A program made the translations under genes and the position numbers. A stretch of 23,165 nucleotides of DNA from Irpex lacteus. Its lineage: Eukaryota; Basidiomycota; Agaricomycetes; Polyporales; Irpicaceae. Positions 1-9,731 of this stretch are shown piece by piece; within the stretch, counting starts at the first letter, position 1, and every line of letters starts with the position of its first letter. Location of the stretch: the NCBI GenBank assembly GCA_001986395.2, contig MQVO02000140.1, positions 1 to 23,165 on the forward strand, written 5' to 3'. A model generated the notes under the pieces. It made no database searches and had not been told where the DNA came from. It was given only the letters and a program-made list of their open reading frames with translations.

Positions 1-66
1 AAAAAAACTAATTATTTCTGTCCACAATCCAATCCACTTTGTGGGCTGGGTCCTAGTTTTTTTTAG
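1..66. repeat. Interrupted copy of the C4A6CTAG palindrome
   Basis: The left arm (AAAAAAACTAATTATTTCT) and right arm (TCCTAGTTTTTTTT) of the window's main palindromic repeat are both present. About 30 bases containing a CCACAATCCAATCCACTTTGTGGG stretch, itself able to fold through CCACA/TGTGG, lie between them. The outer C run is cut off by the window edge. Confidence 0.5.
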
Positions 67-631
67 TTTAAGTAAAAAATCTATCCTTCGACAGTACAAA
101 CTGTGGATGGAGATATAAACCTAAAAGAGAGTTAAGATGTCTAAAACTGAGATAAAAATAATCGTTGCCTCTTCTTCTTATTTTATTTCTTTTATTTTTT
201 TTTTTATTAAAAAAGATAAAGGGCAAAAAGACAAAAAGAGGTAATTATTTATATTATTACTATTTAGTAAAGGTTATAGAATACATTAAGAAGTAAAAAC
301 AAGTTAACTTGGGGTAAAATTTATAAAAAAGAAATTTAATTAAATTAAGGGTATATATTAAGCAAGTCTCCCTACTTTTATTTTAAAGAAAAAAGGGAGA
401 GAAGAAGAGTAAAGTTTATTATATAAATTTAACACTTATGTCTGGAACAAAAATTAATTTAATTTAAATTAGAAATTAGTACCACTTTGTATCTAAAATT
501 TTTAGATTTAAATCAGGACAATATAAAAATAGTTAATTATATATTTTTATTATATTAGACACAAAATTATTCCTATAGACAAATTCTAACTCCCATTACA
601 CTAACTCGCATTTGGGGTTATATTAAAAATC
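67..631. other. AT-rich intergenic spacer with small hairpins
   Basis: No conserved coding or RNA gene was seen. The stretch is homopolymer-rich. One clear hairpin lies at about 369-402, where TCTCCC pairs with GGGAGA across an AT-rich loop. The same CTCCCT/AGGGAG design recurs near 5346-5384. Confidence 0.5.
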
Positions 632-2457
632 TCATTTATCATTATCCTCATTTGATGATTTACTCTCATTAATATTACTTTCAGGAGTATCATCTTGAGT
701 TTTATCAGCCCACACATCATCTAATATTTTAGAGATAGAATCATCTCTTTTAATAGATTCTAAATCAACTGGGCTGGCAAACTCATCATGATAATTATAA
801 ATAGATTTATTAAACTCTTTTGGAGTCTTATCTACATTAGAATTATGATCATGATCGTAAGAACTTCCTTCACTTGACCAATAATTTTCATCATTAGGTT
901 CATTATATCTTCTTACATCACGTTCTAAATCTTTATCTTCCATATATGCATCATTTATTCTATAGATATTAGGCTTAAATTTTGAATCTTTATCATGCTC
1001 ATTCTTATATTCATGGGGAATATTTGAATTATCATGAGTATCAGTATCAAAAATAGTTGTAGGTGCTTGCTCTCTTAGAGCTCTCTATTACTAATCATTT
1101 TATGGAATGCATCAAGTATTGGATGTCTACGCTGAGGTTCTTCTTCTTCATCATCTAAACTCACTGTAGCTCTATCTGCTTTAGTTTGTTTAGATGATTT
1201 ATTTGTATCCTCTTGTTTATCTTTACCTTTATCATTTTTACCTTTATCATCTTCTGTTTGATGATCATTCACCTCAGATTTATGAGATTGAGGTTGATGA
1301 TCACTAACATCAGATTTAGGAGATTGAGGTTGATTGTTAGAAGATTTATTAGATGATCCTTCAGCTGGATTTACATCATTTTTTGGGACCTGGACCTTTA
1401 CCTTTTTCATACTCATGTTCACTCCATGCTTTCTGATCATCAGCAGGAATATTTGCAGGGTCAATAGGAGTAGATTTTATTGGGTTTTTAGCTTCATTAA
1501 ATGCATTTTCCATACTAAAGTTTTTAAGTGTATCTTTAACAGAAGGTGCATGTAATGGTGAGTTGTCCAGTACCAGCTACAGATTGTTTTAAATAACTTG
1601 TTTTCTCAAATGCTGCTGAGGGATCGAAGGGTCCGCTCGGTTTTGCAGGAGTGTGTACACCTGTACCATGTACAAATACATCGTGAGCTTCTTGAACCTC
1701 TCTTAACCTAGTCTCTCTCAACAATCTTTCACTGTTACTTTCACCAAATACAGCTAATCTTAATCTATTAAACCAGTTATCATGAGGATTATCCATTGTA
1801 TATGGAAATTGTGCACGATTTACTGTATTTGGATTAGTTTGATCATGCATAAAATTATTGAACGCATCTGATGTATTTGCTCCAGATACCCAATGGAACG
1901 GATTGAACCAATTCAATGCTGTTCTGTAGTTACCTGTCACCATTGTAAGACCATCATATAACCAATATATGGGGTTTCTGTGTGTTCTTGCATCATTTAT
2001 TTGTATATCAGGTTGATCACCAGGTGCACCTAATCCATTCTGTGGAACATTATTATTTACATTAGGAGTTCTATTCCATGGAAATAAATTTGTTATGATT
2101 GATGGATCTTTGTATACTGAAAATGCTGTGAATATTACTCCAAATGAGACAATTCCACCAACTACCCACCATACCCATGTAGGTACCCAACTATCTGTAT
2201 GTGTCTTCCCTGTAAGTGACTCATATATTGTTGTGGGTATTTTACTGAAATTGGATTCTATCTTGGGTACGGTGTATCTGTCCATACTTCCTGAGGAGAA
2301 TATATTTGGATTTACAGGTCTGGTGTCGTATGAGTTTGAGCCCCATCTCCATATTTTCCAATCTGGATCTGGTGGTGGTCTTGGTACTAGCCACTCATCA
2401 AATAGTCTGTAAATCCATCCAAATAATCTCTTTGTACCATAGTATAAAATATATTAT
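632..2457 (-). pseudogene. Plasmid-like membrane protein gene with a long charged tail, frame-broken
   Basis: I do not recognise the family. Read from high to low coordinates, one frame is open from about 2457 to 1536. Upstream of the first ATG (2285) it already reads as protein, with RLFDEWLVPRPPPDPDWK, so the true start may be a non-ATG codon near 2450. A single likely membrane segment (VWWVVGGIVSFGVIF, about 2155-2200) follows a short N-terminal part. Next comes a Trp/Asn-rich region ending in NWFNRLRLAVFGES. The reading then moves to a second frame (about 1550-1390, containing LHAPSVKDTLKNF), a third (1464-1075, Ser/Gln/Lys/Asp repeats such as QPQSPKSDVSDH then QPQSHKSEVNDH) and a fourth (about 1070-632, acidic, ending SKSSNEDNDK). 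Each protein style continues across the breaks, so this looks like one gene damaged by about three indels, or sequencing errors at runs such as CCCAAAAAA. All tryptophans in the first block are TGG. The segment from FMHDQ to LLR aligns without gaps to the product at 7143-7391. Confidence 0.6.
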
Positions 2458-2552
2458 ATTTATTTTTTATAGTTACTTTACTAACTAAATAGTAAGTTTA
2501 GAGGTTTAGTGTATAGCTAATTTGATAATAACAATCCACCATCTTCATCTTA

Positions 2553-2579
2553 ATAATAAGGAAGGTGTTTCTCCTTATT
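2553..2579 (-). other. Hairpin downstream of tRNA-Asn
   Basis: AATAAGGA pairs with TCCTTATT across a short loop. On the minus strand it lies 3' of tRNA-Asn and 5' of the plasmid-like gene, so it could be a processing or stop signal. That role is inference. Confidence 0.3.
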
Positions 2580-2658
2580 TTATACCTTTTTATTTATTTA
2601 ATAATAAAAAGGGGAAAAAATGATAAATGGTATTAGTTATTGTAGTATTATTTTTATA

Positions 2659-2730
2659 GGTGCCAAGAGGAATTGAACCTCTGAAAAAAGTATTAACAGT
2701 ACTCCACATTAACCACTCTGACATGGCACC
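2659..2730 (-). tRNA. trnN: tRNA-Asn (GUU)
   Basis: On the minus strand the acceptor arms GGTGCCA and TGGCACC pair over all seven positions. The anticodon arm GAGTA/TACTT holds the loop CTGTTAA, giving anticodon GUU with U33. The T arm is AGAGG TTCAATT CCTCT. Length is 72 nt. It is followed on the same strand order by tRNA-Pro 41 bases away. Confidence 0.88.
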
Positions 2731-2771
2731 CTAATTTTTATAAGTTAAAATATTTTATTTTTTTTAAGTAT

Positions 2772-2843
2772 ATGGTAGGCGTGACTCGAACACGCTAGGG
2801 CTCTTTCCCAAAAAGAGTAACAATCCACTTAGTCTTCTACCAT
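2772..2843 (-). tRNA. trnP: tRNA-Pro (UGG), first of two
   Basis: On the minus strand the acceptor arms ATGGTAG and CTACCAT pair perfectly. The anticodon arm CTCTT/AAGAG encloses TTTGGGA, giving anticodon UGG. The T arm is GCGTG TTCGAGT CACGC. A second, clearly different tRNA-Pro with the same anticodon lies at 20383-20455, which is unusual for one mitochondrial genome. Confidence 0.88.
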
Positions 2844-2916
2844 TCTTGTTTTTATCCTTGCCCCCATACTCTTTTTCTTTTTAATTCTTAAAAAGAAATA
2901 ATATAAAAAAAGGATC

Positions 2917-2987
2917 CCCCAAAAAACATCCCCAAAAACTAGGTATTATAAATAATTCTAACTAGTTTTTTTGGGGATTATTTCTAC
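2917..2987. repeat. Compound C4A6CTAG element (copy 1)
   Basis: The left arm is doubled (CCCCAAAAAACATCCCC then AAAAACTAGG), followed by an AT core and the right arm ending TTTTTTTGGGG. A nearly identical 70-base compound copy is at 7923-7992, so this unit was duplicated as a whole. Confidence 0.75.
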
Positions 2988-3090
2988 CGCGACCCTAGTT
3001 TTTTGGGTTTAAATAATAACAAAAACTTATTCTAATAATCTCTTTTAAGAATGGAACAAAATGGAACAATCTAAGTTGAGATAAATTTGT

Positions 3091-3512
3091 TTACCCCCTT
3101 ATTATTTCTTGCTGCAACCCACCATTCAACTCAAAATTTAAGGTAAAACCCCCCCCTTTTTTAATAATAATACAAAAAGGATTAATGACTAAATCACAAG
3201 TACAGGAAATCCGGTAATAAATCCAAAATCTTTTAAAATAAAATTTATCACGGAGAAGCTTATCAGTGGTATCATAAAGATGACCATCCAATTGACCTAT
3301 TGTCTGATCAATCCCTCTATCCACACTTTCATCATTAAGTACTGTTCGAGTTGTGCTAAAATAACGCTTAGCATTTGCGTTTACAAACACCTTAAAACCT
3401 TGCCCTTGACAAGCTAAATCTTTGAGTTTCCCCCCTTAACTATGACGAGCAAGATGTTACGATGAGGCACGACGTCACATATACCATCATTAACTTTCTG
3501 TTCAATAACCAT
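3091..3512 (-). pseudogene. Unknown gene with one frame break at a G run
   Basis: On the minus strand an ATG at 3512-3510 opens a frame beginning MVIEQKVNDGICDVV. At a run of six G (plus-strand C run around 3431-3436) the frame shifts by one and continues through LACQGQGFKVFVNANAKRYF and TVLNDESVDRGIDQTIGQLD to a stop near 3091, with declining protein character after about 3200. The total would be about 140 residues. I see no transmembrane segment and no motif I can name. The first half looks like genuine protein, because the two frames meet cleanly at the homopolymer. This may be a plasmid-derived gene with an inactivating slip, or an intact gene with a miscounted G run. Confidence 0.45.
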
Positions 3513-4047
3513 AATTAGTTTATTATAGACAATTATCCCCTTATAACTAGTTAATGTATTACATTAAATTCGTACATCCTTACTATAAAATAAACCTCAA
3601 CCCTCGGATGTTTTATACATTTTATAATAGTTTGCTACAGAGCCACCTCGAACATATAGATTTATATCATACGCTGCTTTTAAATACACAAAGAAATACA
3701 TTTTATAGCTCCCATAATCCTCTCCTCCATTGAAATAAATTTAAAGATTCTCCCTCCCCTAAAAATAAAAGTTAAAATAAAAAGGATAAAGTGTGTTTTA
3801 TTTAAATTGGTTAATGTAAGCCCAATTTGTTTTTGACAGTTAATTCGATTAAACCTTTTTGGATTATATAAGGATGTTTTTAAACTTAATTTCTCTTCCA
3901 TATCAAAAGGATAAGCTTATCCTTTTTTTTTTTATTTAATAATTTGTATACAAATAAACGAATCACAACTTTATCCTCGAGTTAATATATACTATGGTTA
4001 TTTGTCAGTATAGTTTATTGTTAGACACAAATAATACCCACTTTTAA
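3513..4047. other. AT-rich spacer with a dispersed direct repeat
   Basis: No conserved gene was recognised. The stretch at about 3733-3763 (AAATAAATTTAAAGATTCTC followed by CCTCCCCTA) recurs at 14639-14668. A CCTTTTTTTTTTT tract near 3910 resembles the left arm of the CCTTTTT hairpins seen elsewhere. Confidence 0.5.
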
Positions 4048-4605
<558 letters not shown>

Positions 4606-4757
4606 TATTGATTATTACTATAACTATCCTCTTACAAGAATACTGAGAGTTATAGGGGGAGTAGAAGCAGTAGTCGTATTGTTAAAGAAACATTTGCTTT
4701 GCCCATATCCTCTGGATATTATTTTAGCTTTTATAGCTTTAGTTCAATTTACCCAGA
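4606..4757. other. Spacer between cox1 piece and palindrome
   Basis: Only about 150 bases. It could hold the end of a cox1 intron on the minus strand, but no conserved intron core was seen. Confidence 0.3.
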
Positions 4758-4804
4758 CCCACAAAAACTAGTTAGAATTAATTATAATTCCTAGTTTTTT
4801 GGGG
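4758..4804. repeat. C4A6CTAG palindrome
   Basis: CCCACAAAAACTAG and CTAGTTTTTTGGGG arms flank TTAGAATTAATTATAATTC. One arm carries a C-to-A/C variation. It lies 100 bases upstream of a nad1 fragment. Confidence 0.8.
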
Positions 4805-4904
4805 AAGCTTTATTTTAATTAAATTGAGTGGTTTATCTCTCTTGTTTCTGCTCTTCTTTGTTGATGTGTAATTTCATTTGCACCTGGGTAACCATCGTAG
4901 ACCA

Positions 4905-4984
4905 CAACTATGGATTCATTCTTACATTAGCAATTAGTAGTGTGGGTGTATTTGGTACTCTTCTTGCTGGAGACTATAATCAAT
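4905..4984 (+). pseudogene. nad1: nad1 fragment (copy 2)
   Basis: The frame reads GFILTLAISSVGVFGTLLAG, which matches the conserved NADH dehydrogenase subunit 1 helix that precedes the GWSSN segment. Here the Trp after the final Gly is replaced by Asp and a TAA follows four codons later. The corresponding segment in the larger nad1 at about 19225-19280 (LAISSMGVYGF) is clearly different in sequence, so this is a second, diverged copy rather than a recent duplicate. It is too short to function. Confidence 0.6.
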
Positions 4985-5647
4985 AAATCAATAATAATAA
5001 ACTATTATATTAATTCTTTTATTTTAGTTAAAAACCGGGGGGAACTGTTTACTGTATGTAACACTAACACAGTATTGGAGTAGTTATATTTCTACAAAGT
5101 ATACCCTACAATTACAATCTTAACAGATATTAACAGAGATATTAACTTGTTATAAACTTCATAATGTTAAGTTATGATTAGGTATGGTAATAAAAAATGA
5201 GATATAAAGTAAGGAATAGTAAGCTTCTACTACTCAAACATATAAAAAAGTTTGGGGAAAAGTATATTCACAGTAATATAATGTGCAGTTTGACAGTGTA
5301 AGTGTAGTAGTTTAGCTCTTATAACTAAAAATAAATTAAATTTGGGTCTCCCTATCTTATAATTTATTTCAGGAGAGAGGGAGTTACATTATAGAATACA
5401 CATTCTTTTTGTTTACTTTTCTTTAAGAGAACTGAAAAAACATAAAAACTACTCTAAGACTATTTAGATTACTAGCGAAACTATAAAAGTTGTATAACCC
5501 TTGGATTCGGTGGTATAGAAAGCAATGATCTCGTGATGCGAGAAATTGACTAAGAAAAAAATAATAAAAATGAATAAATTCAATATCTTTTTATTCTTTC
5601 ATTATACACAATTGATTAGTTTTGTAAGAGTTCAAATAAGTAATAAA
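4985..5647. other. AT-rich spacer with repeats and a possible tRNA remnant
   Basis: TTAATTCTTTTATTTTAGTT followed by AAAAACC occurs at about 5010-5036 and again at 5667-5693, a direct repeat. A hairpin near 5346-5384 pairs CTCCCT with AGGGAG. At about 5503-5550, GGATTCGGTGGTATAG followed by a CTCG...CGAG stem looks like the first half of a tRNA, but no matching T arm or acceptor was found. Confidence 0.4.
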
Positions 5648-5829
5648 TTTAATTTGGGGGGAAGGGTTAATTCTTTTATTTTAGTTAAAAACCATTGATC
5701 TTTTCTATCCAATAAAACACCAGTATATATATTTAGTTTAGTATTAATAGCTAAAGCTAAACTTTCTACATCTGATTTAGAATAACTGTTTGTGTATATT
5801 CTAACTCTATTTCTACCTTTATCAAAATT
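5648..5829 (-). pseudogene. LAGLIDADG homing endonuclease, C-terminal fragment
   Basis: On the minus strand the frame reads RVRIYTNSYSKSDVESLALA, then INTKLNIYTGVLLDRKDQW. This matches the C-terminal end of the single-chain LAGLIDADG endonucleases found in fungal group I introns, where a TxSYTKxEVExLAxAI helix precedes LGIYTGVLxDRKxQW. These proteins cut intron-less alleles and spread their intron. The N-terminal domains and both LAGLIDADG motifs are missing. The sequence after QW runs into the repeat TTTTAGTTAAAAACC also found at 5010-5036. It is a remnant of a lost intron. Confidence 0.72.
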
Positions 5830-6065
5830 ATATTTATTTTATATTTATCTTTTCTTTATGATTTTAATTTAGGTATATTCTATTTGTTAGCCGTATCATC
5901 TTTAGCAACTTAATTTATAAGGAATACTCTTAGCCGGATGCCGCCAGTACCAAAATAATAGTAAGTTGTGATTTATATTTTTTATATGAAAGTGTAAGCT
6001 TTTTACTTCTTTTATGTTGAGGACTCCAATTATTTAATAATAATACATATTATTTACTCTCCTGT

Positions 6066-6105
6066 GACTGTGTAATTTATTTAATTTTATTTTAAGTAGA
6101 GGGTC
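6066..6105. repeat. ATTTTATTTTAAGTAG dispersed repeat
   Basis: GACTGTGTAATTTATTTAAT followed by TTTATTTTAAGTAGAGGGTC. The same 40 bases are at 9091-9130, and 35 of them at 9917-9951. Partial copies lie at 8391-8429 and 8735-8749. Confidence 0.8.
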
Positions 6106-6545
6106 CCCCTATTAAATTTTATTTATTATCATAGCAATATATTTCTTATCTTATTACATCTTTATTAATTTAATTCATTTTATTTATTTTACACTTATAA
6201 ATAGTAAACAATAATATTCCGTTTATATTAGTTATAAATCAAATTAAAAATAGCAATCAATCCTATACACTAACCATTTTATGGAATTGTAGTATACCTA
6301 GCTATTTTTAAACAAATTATTATAATTTAATATAAACAAAAATTTAATATATAAAAATGGAAAATATATTAAAAAAAGGGAGGGTGTGATTTTTAATTAA
6401 ATCAGCTACAGTACATCAATCTTTTAAAATTAAAAAATTTTTACCCAAGGGACACTCTTATTTTACCAAAGAAAATAGTGATAAAAAGAAGAGTGACTTT
6501 ATTATTTTTCTTCAATTAACTATATTTTTATTCTTTAACATTACT

Positions 6546-6591
6546 CCCCAAAAAACTAGTTAGAATTATTTCTAATTCCTAGTTTTTTGGG
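6546..6591. repeat. C4A6CTAG palindrome, consensus copy
   Basis: CCCCAAAAAACTAG and CTAGTTTTTTGGG arms, with an inner TTAGAA/TTCTAA pair, give a nearly perfect long hairpin. This is close to the family consensus. Confidence 0.88.
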
Positions 6592-7001
6592 TCATTATTA
6601 TTTATTATAATAGTTAAAATAACTTTATTATCTTTATTTTTCTTTATATTCTCTTTAATCTTTAGCTTTACTCAAAAGGGGCTAGTCGTAGTTCAAATGA
6701 TCTAGTTTTAGTTAGTTAAATAAAGAAGATAGTAAAGTTACCTCTTCGATCTTTAGTTTCACTCATTAGACTGATTGCTAAAGTTCAAATTATTAATAGT
6801 TTGGGAATATAAACAAAAATTAAATATATAAAATGGAAGACTAACCGTCCACCTATTTTTTTTATTATCTAATTTATTTTGTTCCCTCCCTCCCTAATTC
6901 TTTTATTTAAATATAATATAAAAATTTTACTATAATTCCTTACAAAAATAATGTAGACTTAGTTGCTCACTTAATCTTATTTACTTTATTTACTTAACCT
7001 T

Positions 7002-7041
7002 CCCCAAAAAACTAATTATTTCTAATTCCTAGTTTTTTGGG
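7002..7041. repeat. C4A6CTAG palindrome, shortened copy
   Basis: CCCCAAAAAACTAA then TTATTTCTAATTCCTAG and TTTTTTGGG. The inner left arm (GTTAGAA) is deleted, so the inner stem is lost. Confidence 0.8.
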
Positions 7042-7142
7042 ATTAGCTAATTCAACCTAAACTATTTTTTAATAAACTAACTAATGGTACTATAATTAAG
7101 AAATGTGCAAAGTATAGAACTGTATTTATTTGTTAAAATTCT

Positions 7143-7391
7143 ATAAATGAAAACTCTATAAATAAAATTTTTACGTTGCTCCACCTCCTAGATAAAGGAC
7201 AAATTGGAGGTACTGTTTACGGACGTTATGTTTCTTTAGTTTATACTTTATTCATGGAAAAACAAAATAATATTGTAACAGCCAATAAGAGATTATATCC
7301 TTTTACAGAAGTGAATCCGTTTATGAGTTGGAGTGAGAAATTGTCAATGGTTTTATACGGTGATTCACCTGAAGCTAAGATCTTAAGGTAA
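7143..7391 (+). CDS. Divergent relative of the 0.6-2.5 kb plasmid-like protein, fragment
   Basis: The frame is open from 7137 and ends with TAA. There is no ATG at its head; TTG at 7176 or ATA at 7143 are possible starts, or the gene is 5'-truncated. The last 46 residues (from FMEKQNNIVTANKR to GDSPEAKILR) align without a gap to the segment FMHDQTNPNTVNRA to GESNSERLLR of the protein encoded on the minus strand near 1.7-1.85 kb. I count 16 identities in 46, including FM, Q, N, T, N, P, T, NP, W, L, G, S and LR, with many conservative changes elsewhere. The family is unknown to me. The copy lacks the membrane segment and the charged tail, so it is probably a truncated second lineage of the same plasmid-like gene rather than a complete protein. 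Confidence 0.55.
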   Translation: MNENSINKIFTLLHLLDKGQIGGTVYGRYVSLVYTLFMEKQNNIVTANKRLYPFTEVNPFMSWSEKLSMVLYGDSPEAKILR

Positions 7392-7922
7392 AATATAATT
7401 TACCATTTATATATACCTATAGTTAATTCTCTAATAATAATTTAATATAAAGATTAATAAATGCTAGTTAAAGTTTAATAGAGTTATATTTGGAATAGTA
7501 ATAAATGAGTTATTAAATAAATTAGTATATCAGTGCAAAGTAAATAAAAAGTGAAAGAGAGAGTATAATTCTTTAGTCTTGCACAGAAAAAGAAAAAGAG
7601 TAAAGTAAAAAAAAAATCCTAGCAATAAGCTTATATAAAAATAACTATCTGTTTTTTAGTTGGAAATGGATTAGAGTTGTCATAAAGTTATAGGGCATAT
7701 GTAACTAAGTAGTGCAGTGGTAAGAGGGAAAGTGTGTATAGATTAAATATAATAAAAAATTAAAGTAGTGATATAAATTAAAATTATTTATTTTAACAGA
7801 TTAAAATTTTACTATATTTATTTTCTTTAGTAAAGATTATTTACAAGGATAGGAGGATAAATCAAGAGAGTCAGTAATTAATTATCTAAGTTATACAGTT
7901 TACTTCTATGAACCTATACCCT
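7392..7922. other. AT-rich spacer
   Basis: No conserved gene was seen. A short AGTGCAGTGGTAAGAGGG string near 7712 resembles a tRNA D arm, but no complete cloverleaf can be drawn. Confidence 0.4.
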
Positions 7923-7992
7923 CCCCAAAAAACATCCCCAAAAACTAGGTATTATAAATAATTCTAACTAGTTTTTTGGGGATTATTTCTAC
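7923..7992. repeat. Compound C4A6CTAG element (copy 2)
   Basis: Nearly identical to 2917-2987, including the doubled left arm and the trailing GGGGATTATTTCTAC. One T fewer in the right-arm run is the main difference. Confidence 0.8.
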
Positions 7993-8043
7993 TCTTAAGG
8001 TAAAATATAATTAGAGCTGCAACCCTAGAATACTAAAGTATTA

Positions 8044-8200
8044 GAGTTAGGCCTGAAACAGCATTCAGAGGAAAGTGTAGCTTTATTATTGGGTATACTA
8101 GCTTACCTGTGGAAGAACGACGGCCACGAGGAGTGTAAAGATGTCCATCACCTTCATCATACCAGCCAGCTGAGCTGGTGATACTGTAAAGCATGATGTT
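8044..8200 (-). pseudogene. LAGLIDADG endonuclease N-terminal fragment of a cox1 intron
   Basis: On the minus strand, just downstream of the cox1 piece at 8387-8271, QLAG is read in one frame and EGDGHLYTPRGRRSSTGK in the next. It continues to LVYPIIKLHFPLN. Together they make the first LAGLIDADG motif (LAG-xx-EGDGHLY) and the following strand typical of intron-encoded endonucleases. One base is missing or extra between LAG and EGDG, so the protein is broken. The second motif and the rest of the protein are absent. The context, directly after an exon ending VFVEQGMG, indicates the ORF of a former cox1 group I intron. Confidence 0.65.
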
Positions 8201-8216
8201 AGTACTGTAGGTACTA

Positions 8217-8576
<360 letters not shown>

Positions 8577-8747
8577 TTATTGTCATCTACATATGGAGCC
8601 ATTAATCTATACATAGTTATACTTACTACCTTTATAACGCCTATCTATGTACTAGCTAGTTGGAATAATGTATATCATAATGTACCTGCATTTATAATTG
8701 CTATATTTGTAGTGCTAGATATTCTTCTTTTTGATATTTTATTTTAA
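8577..8747 (+). pseudogene. nad4: nad4 N-terminal fragment
   Basis: NADH dehydrogenase subunit 4 is a proton-pumping membrane subunit of complex I. The frame reads STYGAINLYIVILTTFITPI, then YVLASWNN and FIIAIFVVLDILLFDI. This matches the family's GIDGISLFFVxLTTFLxPIxxLASW block and the following helix. Trp is TGG and Leu mixes CTA, CTT and TTA. The coding match stops where the dispersed repeat (ATTTTATTTTAAGTA) begins, and that repeat supplies the TAA. A later part of nad4 lies on the same strand at 9732-9899, so the two could be remnants of one gene. Confidence 0.72.
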
Positions 8748-8799
8748 GTACCTCCCTATTCTTTTTATTAATAATTACCTTCATTTGTTCGATCCACCG

Positions 8800-9057
8800 C
8801 ATGTAGCTGTGAAGCTTCAGTCCTGTCAGAGGGTGAAGCCCGGAGAATAGAAGAAGTAACCACTGTTGTCAGATCCCGTAGTGAAGTCATAACCAAAGTA
8901 TTATAACATCTGATGTGTGAATCTTTACACGAGTGTTAAATAGTAGCCGCAGTGCTTCAAACAGTACTAGATGTGGACGTTGCTTCAGACTAAAACAGAA
9001 ATCACCGTTGGACTTAATATGGAAGGATCCTTCAGCAATAGTAAATCCTACTACCAT
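8800..9057 (-). pseudogene. LAGLIDADG endonuclease, second-domain fragment with a lost catalytic Asp
   Basis: On the minus strand the piece starts GFTIAEGSFHIKSNGDFCF, then SLKQRPHLVLFEALRLLF, and after a frame change SLRDLTTVV and LTGLKLHSYMRW. This is the second LAGLIDADG motif (GFTDAEGSF in the family) and the C-terminal domain of an intron-encoded endonuclease. The metal-binding Asp of the motif is Ile here, and at least one frameshift separates the halves, so the protein is dead. The 5' boundary is exactly at a half C4A6CTAG palindrome (9058-9079). It could be the missing C-terminal half of the endonuclease at 8044-8200, but it lies upstream on the minus strand, so it is either another copy or rearranged. 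Confidence 0.7.
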
Positions 9058-9079
9058 CCAAAAAACTAGTTAGAATTAT
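9058..9079. repeat. Half C4A6CTAG palindrome at an endonuclease edge
   Basis: CCAAAAAACTAGTTAGAATTA with no right arm. It directly abuts the LAGLIDADG fragment. Confidence 0.75.
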
Positions 9080-9090
9080 TTTAGGGTACA

Positions 9091-9130
9091 GACTGTGTAA
9101 TTTATTTAATTTTATTTTAAGTAGAGGGTC
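9091..9130. repeat. ATTTTATTTTAAGTAG dispersed repeat
   Basis: Identical over 40 bases to 6066-6105. It follows the half palindrome after 11 bases. Confidence 0.85.
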
Positions 9131-9370
9131 TATTTAACAATATAATTCTAACTAATACCCTTTGTGGAATATGGATAGACTAAGTAAATAGCTATCTTAT
9201 TATTTATTCTAATTCTCTTTAACCTAAAGGATAATAAATACTCTATTTATTTAACTGAGTGTCCTCCCTCCAATTAACTTGGGTTCCAAAGAGTTAAGAT
9301 TAGTACTAGAGGGATTCCCCCTTGTGTCCTCCCTCCAATTAACTTACAAATAATAACTAAAGATCAGAGT

Positions 9371-9419
9371 CCCAAAAACACTAGGAATTAGAATTCATTC
9401 TAATTAGTTTTTTGGGGGG
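9371..9419. repeat. C4A6CTAG palindrome, variant
   Basis: CCCAAAAACACTAGGAATTAG and CTAATTAGTTTTTTGGGGGG. The inner order is reversed relative to most copies (CTAGGAATTAGAATTC first), so it is the opposite orientation of the family. Confidence 0.75.
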
Positions 9420-9677
9420 ATTGTTAGAATAAGAATAAATTTAATTAAACAATTAAAATAAATTAATGTTTGTTCTCTCAAGATGAGTAAAGTTAAAGAA
9501 TTTAAAGGGAGCTAGCGATTAATAATAAATAATCTTAGAATATATTTTTATAATTATTTAACTCTTTTCCCTACTCTATTTATTTAACTCTTCAAAGAAT
9601 AATAGTTTATTGTAATCACTCTCCACTCCACTTTAGTGGCTAGTGGTTAATAAATTATTTAATTATTTTGGTAGGGG

Positions 9678-9705
9678 TTATTAAAATTTAATTAAATTTT
9701 AATTA
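9678..9705. repeat. AT palindrome TTAAAATTTAATTAAATTTTAA
   Basis: TTATTAAAATTTAATTAAATT followed by TTAATTA, almost perfectly self-complementary. Related copies are at 12468-12494, 16311-16344, 16827-16854, 19006-19032 and 22384-22413. It precedes a nad4 fragment. Confidence 0.8.
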
Positions 9706-9731
9706 GGGCACCTATAATAACATTAAGACAA

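Larger units (their letters stand above)
5830..7142. other. AT-rich spacer dominated by dispersed repeats
   Basis: No gene was recognised in about 1.3 kb. It contains the ATTTTATTTTAAGTAG-type repeat (6066-6105), two C4A6CTAG palindromes (6546-6591, 7002-7041), and GATCTTTAG(C/T)TTxACTC-like segments near 6657 and 6752 that recur near 16937. A short GC-richer patch, GCCGGATGCCGCC at about 5932-5944, shares GATGCCGCC with the GC hairpin at 14117. Confidence 0.5.
9131..9731. other. Repeat-rich spacer
   Basis: It holds a direct repeat GTGTCCTCCCTCCAATTAAC plus TT at 9259-9280 and 9324-9345, a C4A6CTAG palindrome (9371-9419), an AT palindrome (9678-9705), and a segment near 9496-9538 (AAGAATTTAAAGGGAGCTAG then CGATTAATAATAAATAATCT) that recurs with changes at 17567-17607. 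No gene was recognised. Confidence 0.6.

Noticed and set aside
1334..1555. Plus-strand frame over the plasmid-like gene
   Set aside because: It is the antisense shadow of the minus-strand coding sequence. The same applies to plus-strand frames at 2095-2412 and 2306-2488, and to the minus-strand frame at 11193-11462 inside nad5.
5503..5550. tRNA-His or tRNA-Ile
   Set aside because: Only a D-arm-like and anticodon-stem-like half can be drawn; no T arm or 3' acceptor follows.
8800..9057. Small-subunit rRNA 3' end (GTGAAGTCATAACCAAAGTA)
   Set aside because: The string resembles the GTGAAGTCGTAACAAGGTA of rRNA 3' ends, but the minus strand encodes a clear LAGLIDADG second domain over the whole stretch, which explains it better.
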